Virus record (IMG/VR): IMGVR_UViG_3300025132_000201
Coordinates: 1-29,454 of that record
Origin: a virus
DNA: 29,454 nt
Strand: one strand, 5' to 3'
Part shown: positions 16,056-24,529 of the stretch, piece by piece
Numbering within the stretch: the stretch's first letter is position 1
How the letters are laid out: each line of letters begins with the position of its first letter
Notes under the pieces: generated by a model
Seen by the model: only the letters and a program-made list of their open reading frames with translations
Told to the model about the DNA's origin: nothing
Database searches by the model: none
Made by a program: the position numbers and the translations under genes

Positions 16056-17362
16056 TACAAACTCTCCGCATAACTACCTATTGTATCTGCATCCAAGTTC
16101 CATTTACTCAAGAAACTATCGGCCTTTTTCTTATCATCTTTCCAATTATTATAAGTCACAAGTTGATACAATTCATTTTTTCTCATTTTGTCTTTTTCAT
16201 CTACAAAAGATAATACCGCTTTAGCCTGTAAAGACTTCATCTTTAGATGGGGTAAAATCCCTTTTAGTAATTGTCTTAAATCATTTTTAGATGAGAATAT
16301 AAGTCTATGTTGGCTTCTTACACTTTTTTTATGTATTCTTTGATTTAGAACTAAACGACCACAACCTAATGCTTTGTGTAGTTCTTCACATTGTAATCTA
16401 CCTCTATCACCTGTAGCAATAAAAGTTGCTCTTGGTTCGCCTCTTTCAGTAATAAATATACTACCGTCAGCATCAAGAAAACCTGCGGCATAAGCCCAAA
16501 TATCTTTTATAATTAAACCATGAGTATCTAACTTAACATAATTACCACGAGAAGAGGCTTTGTAAATATCTACTTCTTCTCCATACATTTTAATTAACAT
16601 ACTTATTTTACTTGGTGTAATAGATTTATGAAGCACCCCAACCCCTCTACGCACTAACTCTCGACTACCTAAAGAACCCGATTTAGTAAGTTCTTCGGAA
16701 ATAAACTCTAAAGCGTTTTTATCACTTTTAGAGAGTGAATCTATTTGATGTAATGTGTTAGACCACATTTTACGAGCATCTTTTTTTAGTTGTAAAGCAT
16801 TAGCCCATTCTTTCTGTTCATCAATACCCCAATCTGTATTATCATTTAATACATTTAAAACAGTCATTGATTTAAGATATAATTGACAGGCTTTTTGTAA
16901 TGATGATGAGCGAGATTCACCAAACTTACGGAGTGCTTTTAGACTCCTATCATTAAGGCCGATGTTTTTTATTACATCTTCTAAACCTTCACTCCAAGAT
17001 AAATTATTAATTGTAGCATTTACTTCCATCGCTTTTATAGTACGAACATCATCTATAATAGCATCAATACTTTCACGGTTATTTTTATCTACCCTTCGCA
17101 TTTTTCTACACATACGAATAATAGAATTAGCATCTTTACCATATGTACTTTCTAACCAACCATCACCATTAGGTGCAAAATTATAAGATTTAATATCATC
17201 ATTAAAGAATATACTTGAAGATTTTACCACAGGTGCTTTATTTACATTAAAATTTGGGTGTTGAGATAAATTCGATAATACACTTTTAGTTAAGTCATCA
17301 GCAGGGTGTATACCTAAATCGTACTCATCTCCGAGTAAAGCACTTCCCCACATATTGACCAC
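16055..17362 (-). CDS. LAGLIDADG-domain protein with unrecognised N-terminal region
   Basis: A 435-residue protein. Residues ~285-405 contain AYAAGFLDADGSIFI, a clear LAGLIDADG motif, then a strand-helix pattern (ATFIATGDRGRLQ, ELHKALGCGRLVL, HRLIFSSKNDLRQLL, HLKMKSLQAKAVLSF), typical of one LAGLIDADG half-domain. Only one such motif is seen, so it would act as a dimer if it is an active endonuclease. Residues 1-280 are mainly helical and unfamiliar. It is neither within a split gene nor bordered by visible intron ends, and it sits in the portal gene cluster with coupled translation to portal. A domesticated structural or regulatory role is possible. Starts at GTG 17362 or ATG 17353. Confidence 0.65.
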   Translation of the reverse strand: MVNMWGSALLGDEYDLGIHPADDLTKSVLSNLSQHPNFNVNKAPVVKSSSIFFNDDIKSYNFAPNGDGWLESTYGKDANSIIRMCRKMRRVDKNNRESIDAIIDDVRTIKAMEVNATINNLSWSEGLEDVIKNIGLNDRSLKALRKFGESRSSSLQKACQLYLKSMTVLNVLNDNTDWGIDEQKEWANALQLKKDARKMWSNTLHQIDSLSKSDKNALEFISEELTKSGSLGSRELVRRGVGVLHKSITPSKISMLIKMYGEEVDIYKASSRGNYVKLDTHGLIIKDIWAYAAGFLDADGSIFITERGEPRATFIATGDRGRLQCEELHKALGCGRLVLNQRIHKKSVRSQHRLIFSSKNDLRQLLKGILPHLKMKSLQAKAVLSFVDEKDKMRKNELYQLVTYNNWKDDKKKADSFLSKWNLDADTIGSYAESL

Positions 17363-17371
17363 GAAATTGTC

Positions 17372-17821
17372 CTATCTATTTAATCTATTCCAAGCGTCAT
17401 CGAATGCTTTTTTCTTATCATCAGCATCCATAGTCTTAGTAGGTGCTTTTGGAGGTTTGCCTCCAACTGCTATTACTACTACCATGCCTTTCTTTTTCTT
17501 TTTATCATCTTTCATTTCTTTCATCTCCTTTACAATTGTAGGTTTACCACCGACTCCTTGCTTCTTTGCTCGCTTTCTTTTAGTAGCGGCTTGCTTTTGT
17601 CCTTCGGACATTGAGCCGGAAGTTTTTGGAGTTTTACTTGAAACCTTTACACTTGGTCTGCACTTTGGGTAGCCTTTGCTTGATTTACTTGCTTTACTAC
17701 GACCACAGGGTGGATGAGAACCATCTTTTTTCTTTCGACTAACATCAACCCACTTTTCTTTAAACCATCGGTTTAAATTTTTAACGATTAAAATATCGTG
17801 GCAGGTACATCTATCAGTCAT
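17372..17821 (-). CDS. DUF5872-like basic protein with C-terminal DAW motif
   Basis: A 149-residue, strongly basic protein. Residues ~15-85 match the DUF5872-like pattern seen in tailed viruses: WFKEKWVDVSRKKKDG, then HPPCGRSK, KGYPKCRPS, and MSEGQKQAATKRKRAKK. A Lys-rich stretch leads to a short hydrophobic run (MVVVIAVGG). The last 11 residues read AFDDAWNRLNR, a variant of the DAW motif in two other proteins here. AGGTGATTAT precedes the ATG. DUF5872 has no established function; binding DNA or a nucleic-acid-linked virion role is a guess from its charge. Confidence 0.7.
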   Translation of the reverse strand: MTDRCTCHDILIVKNLNRWFKEKWVDVSRKKKDGSHPPCGRSKASKSSKGYPKCRPSVKVSSKTPKTSGSMSEGQKQAATKRKRAKKQGVGGKPTIVKEMKEMKDDKKKKKGMVVVIAVGGKPPKAPTKTMDADDKKKAFDDAWNRLNR

Positions 17822-17825
17822 ATAA

Positions 17826-17987
17826 TCACCTTACTGCAACCATTTTTTTAATATTTTTTTGTTTATCCATCAATGCATAACAAGGACATTTAGGTGAAGA
17901 AGCAGAACATTGATTACCTTCTATCATGCAAACACATGGTGTTTTTTTAGTTCCACCACAACAACATTTATCTTTTTTAAGGTTCAT
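17826..17987 (-). CDS. Cys-rich microprotein
   Basis: A 53-residue protein with nine Cys in its first 36 residues, including CCCGG, CVC, and CPC, followed by a basic helix-like end. It starts MNLKKDKCC and its ATG overlaps the stop of the gene at 17984-18169 as ATGA. A metal-binding role is likely; no family is recognised. The short run of similar genes next to it, each overlapping or closely spaced, supports it as a true gene. Confidence 0.6.
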   Translation of the reverse strand: MNLKKDKCCCGGTKKTPCVCMIEGNQCSASSPKCPCYALMDKQKNIKKMVAVR

Positions 17988-18169
17988 TTTTTCTTCCCCT
18001 TTTTCTTAAACTTACCACGGCAGTATTGCACCGCCCATCCGTTTGCATAGGCTGACGGATAAACATCAAACTTTTCCTTAGCCGCCGCTTTTCCGGCAGG
18101 GCATAATTTCTTTTGCATATAATCCCAAGCATCTCCCATGCCTGTACAATGTTCACAATTACAACTCAT
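17984..18169 (-). CDS. Small phage protein with YPSAYAN motif
   Basis: A 61-residue basic protein. It opens MSCNCEHC and has C23 plus C50 later; residues 37-50 read YPSAYANGWAVQYC, a motif I recall from small proteins of tailed marine viruses, and the end is Lys-rich. Residues 12-19 contain GDAWDYMQ, a weak DAW-like stretch. The ATG at 18169 overlaps the terminase stop (ATGA) with GGGTGATACC upstream; a TTG at 18181 is in frame but less likely. The function is unknown. Confidence 0.65.
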   Translation of the reverse strand: MSCNCEHCTGMGDAWDYMQKKLCPAGKAAAKEKFDVYPSAYANGWAVQYCRGKFKKKGKKK

Positions 18170-19653
18170 GGTATCACCCAATCATTTTTTCCGTGGTTTC
18201 TATGTGGTTTCCCCGTTAGCCATTCATCAAATCCGGGCATTACATCATCGAGTAATACTACTGAACCTTTGAACTCTTTTGTACCCCAATTAGCCAAAGC
18301 CAAAGCCATAGCCAAGTCATCGTGAGTACCTACTGATTCTAATTTACCATTCTTTTGCATACCAAATCTGTTTAATTCGGATTCTAACTTATGGGTAAAT
18401 TCACGACTACGCTCATCTCCATAAGGAGTTTTAATTTGTCCTTGTTCAAACGCCATAAGAAGTGACATAAACATACTTTCTTTTCTTTGGCGTGTTGTCA
18501 TAAATGTACGAATAGGAATATCCCCTCTCATATCTTGAAGTTCTGCGGCGAACATACGCTGAAAGTTATTTCCTTCAAGTTCAATTAAATCCGGTTGAAA
18601 CCTGTTATTTAACAGTAAAATATGTTTCTTCTGTGCCGCACCGCCTAAACCTTTCTCGTGAACTATACCTACAATTTGTTTTATATTATCTTCGGGTGGT
18701 GTTCTTAATACTAACATAGCCGTGTAGTCTGCGTTTTTATCGGATGCTATTGCAGTGTCCCATCCGATAAAATGTTGTCCAAATACACCTGCCGAATTTC
18801 CTTCTTCATCATACTCGGTGTCTGCTCTATCAAGAAGCACTAACTCTTTATCACGAGCCGCCTCAAGAATTGTAGCAGGAAACATACTCGCTACATCGTG
18901 GATAGGTTCACAAAGATACTCACGGCTAAATTGTATAGCGGGCATTGATAATCGTCTTTGTTCAAGAGCCTCAAGATTCCATCTTTCCGGCCAAAGAGCC
19001 ACACCTTCTGCATTAATAGCAGGGTAAGTTTCAACAGTAAAAGTTTCTTTTTGTTCTAATTCAGCGTATAAATCGTTATAACTAAACGGTGTACCTACCA
19101 TCATAAGTCTTGCCGAGTGGTGCAGTACAGGAAGTAATACACCATAGAACCAATCGGCGGCTCTTTGGAGTTCTCCACCTGTAGTACCCCATAGAATATC
19201 ATCACATACTACTACATCGGGGTGAAAACCACGAGTAGCACCACCAACCGACTTAGCCATTATACGACTACCATTGGTGAACTCAAAGTAAGACTTAGCC
19301 CACGGTCTACCTTGTTCGGGTTTTAAATGTCTAAGTACATCTGCACCTTCTATACTATTACGAATAAATCTCATATGTTCAAGAGTCTGTTCTAAAGAGT
19401 GAGAGAAAATCATAATGTGAGTACCGGGGTTAAAAGCCGCTATCCATAAAGCATAGGACATAAAAAGAGTAGATTTACCGTGGTCACGACTCGCTTTAAC
19501 ACAATAATATCTTTGGCTTTTCAAACCTTCATCCCACATTTTATGATGATGACTGTAATGAAAATCAAGTATTTCTGTAAAAAAGAATTTAAATGACTTC
19601 TCCGCCATTTTTCTATCCATATCAAGGATAAACTCTTTCATATTCTCGCTCAT
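18166..19653 (-). CDS. terL: Terminase large subunit
   Basis: A 495-residue DNA-packaging motor with ATPase and nuclease halves. ATPase: a Walker A variant in KASRDHGKST (G59-K60-S61-T62), Walker B with acidic pair DVVVCDD (D151-D152), and a coupling motif around VGTP (186-189). Nuclease: D299 in FIGWDTA, E358/E360 in DLIELEG, and D445-D446 in THDDLA supply the metal-binding acidic residues. Length and domain order match ordinary large terminases. It docks on the portal encoded five genes downstream; the upstream zinc/helix-turn-helix gene may be its small partner. Starts at ATG 19653 with GAGTTGATAGT upstream. Confidence 0.92.
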   Translation of the reverse strand: MSENMKEFILDMDRKMAEKSFKFFFTEILDFHYSHHHKMWDEGLKSQRYYCVKASRDHGKSTLFMSYALWIAAFNPGTHIMIFSHSLEQTLEHMRFIRNSIEGADVLRHLKPEQGRPWAKSYFEFTNGSRIMAKSVGGATRGFHPDVVVCDDILWGTTGGELQRAADWFYGVLLPVLHHSARLMMVGTPFSYNDLYAELEQKETFTVETYPAINAEGVALWPERWNLEALEQRRLSMPAIQFSREYLCEPIHDVASMFPATILEAARDKELVLLDRADTEYDEEGNSAGVFGQHFIGWDTAIASDKNADYTAMLVLRTPPEDNIKQIVGIVHEKGLGGAAQKKHILLLNNRFQPDLIELEGNNFQRMFAAELQDMRGDIPIRTFMTTRQRKESMFMSLLMAFEQGQIKTPYGDERSREFTHKLESELNRFGMQKNGKLESVGTHDDLAMALALANWGTKEFKGSVVLLDDVMPGFDEWLTGKPHRNHGKNDWVIP

Positions 19654-19657
19654 ACTA

Positions 19658-20725
19658 TCAACTCAATTTTAAGAATGTATATGCTGATACCATAGCGATT
19701 TGATGTGGGTTCATTTTGTAAACTGTGTCTGCACCCAACTTTTCCATAAGTGTAGAAGCGAAGAACTCCGCTTTATTATTCATCAATTCATCTTCATGAG
19801 CCTGTTGTTGAAGTAAATTATGTGTAAAAGGGTCTTCTGCTTCATTTGTGTTTTGTACTTGAGGATTTTGTTCTTGTGGAAATGGGTTAAGTGTAGTTTG
19901 TACCGTTGATTGTTCAATAGGTGCTACAGGTTGTGCCATCTGTTCAACAGGTTGTGCCATCTGTTGAACAGGTTGTTGCATTAATTGTGATGGAAGAGGT
20001 TGTGGTTGAAGTTCGGGTCTTCTATATTGGCTCATCGCATTCACTTTTGCGTTTAGTGCATTTACTTTTGCATTAGTATCACCCAATACAGGACTTACTG
20101 CTACAGGTGCAGGTGGTCCTCTTCCTTGTGCTTTCATTTCATCTTGTCGTTGCTTCATTTTTTCTGCCATTGGGGGTGAAACTGCAACAGGAATACCATC
20201 ACTACCCATTTGATACATCGGAGCAGGTGCTTGTGGAGTAGGTGCTTGTGGAGCAGGTGCTTGTGGAGCAGGTGCTTGTGTAGATTGATTAGGTAATGCT
20301 ACATTTTGAGTCACATTTGGTAATGGTACAGTTGGTACATTTGCTCTTTGTTCTTCTACAGATGGTGTCGGTGGTGCTTGTCCTTGAATTGCAGTTGCAG
20401 TTCTTGTTCCTGTTGGGTCATTTGCTTCAAAAGTATAACCCGCACCAAGAGCCGCATTAAGAGGATTACCCGCTTGTGCCTGTTGTGCCACTTGATTTAC
20501 AGTTTGTAATCCCGCTAAACCTTTACCGGCTATACCTGCTAAACCTGCAAGTCTTCCACCCATACCTACAGGATTACCGCTAGTACCTTGTCCTTTAACT
20601 CCCGCATTCCATAAATCCATAAAAGAAGGCGCACCTTGTGGTGTTTGATACAATGTTGGTCCAACGCCAACATTTTTTACCAATACATCTTTTCTTTTAG
20701 ATTTCATAACTAATATTTGTTCCAC
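19658..20725 (-). CDS. Gln/Pro/Ala-rich low-complexity protein
   Basis: A 355-residue protein, largely disordered, with a Pro/Gln/Ala repeat run (QAPAPQAPAPQAPTPQ) and a Met/Gln/Pro repeat (VQQMAQPVEQMAQP). Only the C-terminal ~60 residues (from DPFTHNLLQQQAHEDELMN onward) look folded and helical. Starts at GTG 20725 with GAGGTGATTGT. It is next to the terminase gene. No family is recognised; its composition suggests a flexible scaffold or internal protein. Confidence 0.6.
   Translation of the reverse strand: MEQILVMKSKRKDVLVKNVGVGPTLYQTPQGAPSFMDLWNAGVKGQGTSGNPVGMGGRLAGLAGIAGKGLAGLQTVNQVAQQAQAGNPLNAALGAGYTFEANDPTGTRTATAIQGQAPPTPSVEEQRANVPTVPLPNVTQNVALPNQSTQAPAPQAPAPQAPTPQAPAPMYQMGSDGIPVAVSPPMAEKMKQRQDEMKAQGRGPPAPVAVSPVLGDTNAKVNALNAKVNAMSQYRRPELQPQPLPSQLMQQPVQQMAQPVEQMAQPVAPIEQSTVQTTLNPFPQEQNPQVQNTNEAEDPFTHNLLQQQAHEDELMNNKAEFFASTLMEKLGADTVYKMNPHQIAMVSAYTFLKLS
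20221..20282. repeat. 15-base tandem repeat in low-complexity gene
   Basis: Four near-perfect copies of a GGAGCAGGTGCTTGT-like unit encode the Pro/Gln/Ala run of the 355-residue protein. A second in-frame array of about 20-24 bases, GGTTGTGCCATCTGTTCAAC-like, lies at ~19930-19980 in the same gene. Confidence 0.75.
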
Positions 20726-20729
20726 ACAA

Positions 20730-22895
20730 TCACCTCATGTTTAATTTGATTACTTTTACAACTTTAGGTTTTACATTATACGCCTTAGCGATTTTATGCC
20801 AATCACCCATTGTTTCATTAATTGAATTTACTTCACTACTTGTTAAACCTACATGCTTTGCTAAATACGCTACATCGGGGAATACATTTCCATGATTAAT
20901 AGTAGTATCTAAAGTCGCTTCATGTTTTTGCATTCTTTCTAAAGCCTTTAGTGTTCTATCCATAATTGGTAAATAACTATCTTCGGCTTTCATATATTGA
21001 GTAAGTAATTGTTGTCTTGGGTCGGCAAGAGCAGTTTGCGCTCTTTGTTCAATCGGAGTAAGTTCGGGTGTGGTTGCTTCGGAAGGTCTATTCACATATT
21101 GTCTAAACCTATCGGGATTCATTGAAGCAATATGCGGCCTAAGTTCTTGGAATTGTGCAGGTAGTTGTCTTGGTGCTTGTGACACGGCCACAGGAGGTGT
21201 CCTACCGGAAGGTAAAGAAACCGGAGGTTGAGGTGCAACATTGAGTGTAGGTGAGGGTGTTGCTAAACCGCCTTCCGATAGGACTTCGGGTTGTGGTGGA
21301 ATAGGCATTCCATCACTTGGGGCATAATCTTCTATGCCGTTTAAATAAGCATCCATATGCGGGTCTAATGAAACATCAGCCCCCTCTTGTGGATAACCAT
21401 GAATGTCAAGGTTTTGCATTGGTTCAGTAGGAATGTCACCAATTCCCATTTTTACATTGTGACCTCTTGCCCCTGCTTGATGGTCTGCGAGTGCTTCTAA
21501 TATACCACGGAATCTATCTACATGACCCATAGCCCCTTCGCTATATGGTACTTCCATCGCTTCTAATTCATCCGATGTAATTTGATGTTCTCCGAATTTA
21601 CTTCGTTCTTCATTACTCCCTATACCGGATTTACGGGCAAGAGCCATTATTTTACCGGCAGTACTGTGCATACCTTGACCGCCTTTTTCTCCGGGTTGGA
21701 AGAAACGCATGTGGTCTTCATGAGATAGAGGGCCTTCTTGTACGCCATATTTTTTCATCATATGATTATATAGATTCTTGAAGTCTCCTTGAAAACTTCT
21801 ACCAAATAAAAACATCATAGCGGGTACATGTACTAAATCTTTGATTAATGCCTCACGCATGTCCGGTGTTTGTAATACTTCTCTTAGTGGTCTTTGTACC
21901 ATATCGGGGCTACTCATTTTACCCGATTGATTGTATGTGATGTTAATATCCGGTATATGTTCTGTTCCATTTGCTATTGCTTGGTCTATCATAGCGTGTG
22001 CCGCTTGATATAATTTAGTAGGTACTTTACCGGGTTTATTTCCCGCTTTGTTTAATTTAGGATAAAAGAAAGCATCGGGTAAGTGATGTAATGATTCCCA
22101 TGTATGTACATTTACAGTACCCGGAAAATACCCTTCCGGTGCGCCACTCATCATATCCGATGTGACTTGTCCGGGGTGTTCTTTGTGTTGGCTTCTTATG
22201 TAAGAGCGAATACTCCCGTTTTCATCTTGTACCATAGGAACTGTATAGTGTGCATACATGTATGGATATTTTACAAATGGTAATGATTTCCACATTTCCG
22301 GTGACATACCGTGTTGGTCTTCAAGAACATGTTGTAATTGCTCATGAAAAGGAATTGAATATGATTCTATGAATCTCCCCATAGGAGTTTTTTCATAGTT
22401 TTTATTAGTATATGCAGTAATTAATGTACCTTTATTAGTACGAGTAGGTCTTATTGCTTCTTCTCTTGTACCTTTACCGGGTGGTAATACACCTGCACGA
22501 ATTTTTCTCCAAGCCATATTATCAAACATAGGTAATTGATGGTCTTTATCATTGGTGTGAGTACCATTAAATTGTTTAATTGCTTGATTAATTATTTCTA
22601 CAGGACTTCTATTAATACTGTGTCTACTTAAAAAAGCCCCCATATGACTCGCTAAAGCATCAATACCATGTTGAAAAGCACCTAATTTAGTGTTGTAAAT
22701 TAGTTCTCCATGTTCACCATTTGTCCATTCACCGGGTAATGATTTACCTCTACCATCATGTGCAAATAATGGTAAGTCTTTTTCACTTGGTGGTGTAAAA
22801 TGTGTTGGGGGTGGATTGCGAAAAGCAGTTGGACCTTCGGGGGTATAACCCACCATACTCCATGCTTTCTGTATTAGAGGTTTTATTCCTATCAA
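20730..22895 (-). CDS. 721-aa unknown protein, possibly virion-internal
   Basis: A 721-residue protein with His, Met, Pro and Asn enrichment. Its first ~450 residues are mixed helical with conserved-looking Trp/Pro/His segments (for example HIPDINITYNQ and LFGRSFQGDFKNLYNHMMKK); residues ~470-600 are Pro/Gln-rich and disordered; the final ~100 are helical (MGDWHKIAKAYNVKPKVVKV). Composition resembles the N-terminal part of the 1849-residue protein, but no alignable homology can be claimed by eye. The TTG start overlaps the stop of the upstream gene (TTGA). It could be an internal or injected virion protein; the function is unknown. Confidence 0.6.
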   Translation of the reverse strand: MIGIKPLIQKAWSMVGYTPEGPTAFRNPPPTHFTPPSEKDLPLFAHDGRGKSLPGEWTNGEHGELIYNTKLGAFQHGIDALASHMGAFLSRHSINRSPVEIINQAIKQFNGTHTNDKDHQLPMFDNMAWRKIRAGVLPPGKGTREEAIRPTRTNKGTLITAYTNKNYEKTPMGRFIESYSIPFHEQLQHVLEDQHGMSPEMWKSLPFVKYPYMYAHYTVPMVQDENGSIRSYIRSQHKEHPGQVTSDMMSGAPEGYFPGTVNVHTWESLHHLPDAFFYPKLNKAGNKPGKVPTKLYQAAHAMIDQAIANGTEHIPDINITYNQSGKMSSPDMVQRPLREVLQTPDMREALIKDLVHVPAMMFLFGRSFQGDFKNLYNHMMKKYGVQEGPLSHEDHMRFFQPGEKGGQGMHSTAGKIMALARKSGIGSNEERSKFGEHQITSDELEAMEVPYSEGAMGHVDRFRGILEALADHQAGARGHNVKMGIGDIPTEPMQNLDIHGYPQEGADVSLDPHMDAYLNGIEDYAPSDGMPIPPQPEVLSEGGLATPSPTLNVAPQPPVSLPSGRTPPVAVSQAPRQLPAQFQELRPHIASMNPDRFRQYVNRPSEATTPELTPIEQRAQTALADPRQQLLTQYMKAEDSYLPIMDRTLKALERMQKHEATLDTTINHGNVFPDVAYLAKHVGLTSSEVNSINETMGDWHKIAKAYNVKPKVVKVIKLNMR

Positions 22896-24529
22896 CCGAA
22901 ATGCCCCCTCTTACCGGATAAATGCCCCGCAGGGTCAAGACCTAAACGACTTGAATTTGTTTCTAAATTCTGTGTTGGTCCATCATTCTTTTCTTCTTCA
23001 TCTTCATGTTGTTGTACACCGGCAGGGTGAGTAGGTACATGTCCATCTTCAAAAGCAGAACCTCCACCTTGAACATATTTCATTAATTTATTTCTTTTTC
23101 TTGATGCGGCGATTAATCTACGCATAAGTTCTAACATTTCAGTTCTATTAGCGTAGCGATTAGTTTTGAGTATATCACTTTGAGTTCTTTCTTCACTCAT
23201 CATCATAGTAGAGGATGGTGCGGGCATACTTGGTACGCTACTCATAGGTGGTGCAACTTGAGGTGGCATAGGCGGTGCAGGTGGCATAACAGGTCTAATT
23301 CTTGGCATACGAGGTCGGCGTAGTCTTGTAAGAGATGGTTGTCTCATTTGCCCTGCTTGTCCGGGTAGCATTCCTGTAAGTCTACCTCCACCTGTAGGTC
23401 CGGCTTGAAAACTTCTTGCACTATGTCTTGCATGTGGTGAAAATGTATTTCTTACACCACCAAGAATTTTTTGTGCTTCTTGTTGCCCCATATATTGACG
23501 ATATTTTTGTGGGTCTTTACTCATAGGTTGTTTTGTAGCAATACCACGGTGACTCATTTCAACAGATAAATGTGGTTTCATTAAACCTGTTTTTCTTCCA
23601 CCTTTGATACCACGCATCCTTGATTTAAACCGGCGCATAGTAGCACCTGCACCGCCGGATTGTCCACCGGGCGGTTTCTTGAATTGTCCTGTAGATGGTC
23701 TAAATTGTTGTCTTGCTTCACGGCGACGGCGAGCCTGTATAGTTTTTGGAGTTTCACGCTTTAGTAAATCACTCCAAGCATCATTCATCGGTTTACTTCT
23801 GTGGAGGTCTTGAAAATTGGTATCAAAGCCAGTATTAGAAACAGGATTACCTTGAGCGTTCAAATCGTTTTCAACTATTCGGTAGTTGTACTCATCAGTT
23901 AAATCCGCATCAAGTGGCTCACCACCCATAACCATGTCATTTATCTTTTCCTTTAATCTCTTATTATTCATCAACGCATGAGGTCTTGGAGTGTTGGGAT
24001 TCATTACTTCGGGTCTTACTTCCTCGTCAAAGTATCGCTTAGTATCTTCATCTGTACCGTCGCCAACATCATGCGTATCACAGGGTTTTTCCTTCAACAA
24101 CTCACTCCAAGCATCTTCCATTGGTTCGCCTGTTCTAACTGCGGAATTACCCGTACCCATCGCTGAACCTGTGCCTGTTTTTGCACCTGTGGCTAAGTCA
24201 AGTAAATGTCCACGACTACCTGCCGGTCCACCTTGAAGTCCTATCTCACGCTCGTCATCACGCTTATTCCCATCATCTAATCCTTCTTCTGTAGGTAATG
24301 ATGGACCGCTACCTAATCCTTGAGATGGTTTAATTTTAATATGCTTAATATCCTTTAATTTGGTTCGTCTTTCTTCTTCTTTAATTTGTTTATCCTCTCG
24401 ACGCTTATCTGCATCTTCGGGAGAAGTAGGGCTATATTTATCGCCGTCTTCATTTGCTGATGAATACATAGTAGATGATTCACTTCTTGGTGAATACATT
24501 CTTGTGTCCGAACCACGACCCATAACCAT
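22892..24529 (-). CDS. Disordered Pro/Met/Arg-rich protein with two DAW motifs
   Basis: A 545-residue protein with little predicted fold. Residues ~1-250 are charged and Ser/Gly-rich; residues ~260-360 are Arg/Gly-rich basic (MRRFKSRMRGIKGGRK); residues ~395-450 are Pro/Met repeats. The motif PMEDAWSELLKEKP (from M137) is repeated at M248 (PMNDAWSDLLKRETP), an internal duplication with the peptide found at C-termini of other proteins here. The start overlaps the stop of the upstream gene (TAATG) with GGGGTAGAATA ahead. A scaffold-like or DNA-condensing role is suggested by composition only. Confidence 0.6.
   Translation of the reverse strand: MVMGRGSDTRMYSPRSESSTMYSSANEDGDKYSPTSPEDADKRREDKQIKEEERRTKLKDIKHIKIKPSQGLGSGPSLPTEEGLDDGNKRDDEREIGLQGGPAGSRGHLLDLATGAKTGTGSAMGTGNSAVRTGEPMEDAWSELLKEKPCDTHDVGDGTDEDTKRYFDEEVRPEVMNPNTPRPHALMNNKRLKEKINDMVMGGEPLDADLTDEYNYRIVENDLNAQGNPVSNTGFDTNFQDLHRSKPMNDAWSDLLKRETPKTIQARRRREARQQFRPSTGQFKKPPGGQSGGAGATMRRFKSRMRGIKGGRKTGLMKPHLSVEMSHRGIATKQPMSKDPQKYRQYMGQQEAQKILGGVRNTFSPHARHSARSFQAGPTGGGRLTGMLPGQAGQMRQPSLTRLRRPRMPRIRPVMPPAPPMPPQVAPPMSSVPSMPAPSSTMMMSEERTQSDILKTNRYANRTEMLELMRRLIAASRKRNKLMKYVQGGGSAFEDGHVPTHPAGVQQHEDEEEKNDGPTQNLETNSSRLGLDPAGHLSGKRGHFG

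Noticed and set aside
16055-17362. Intein or intron-encoded homing gene interrupting portal
   Set aside because: The gene is complete and separate, portal is uninterrupted, and no splice-junction residues (Cys/Ser at start, His-Asn at end) flank the LAGLIDADG region.
20730-22895. Homology between the 721-aa protein and the N-terminal part of the 1849-aa protein
   Set aside because: Both are His/Met/Asn-rich, but I could not find an alignable block by eye, so composition alone is noted.
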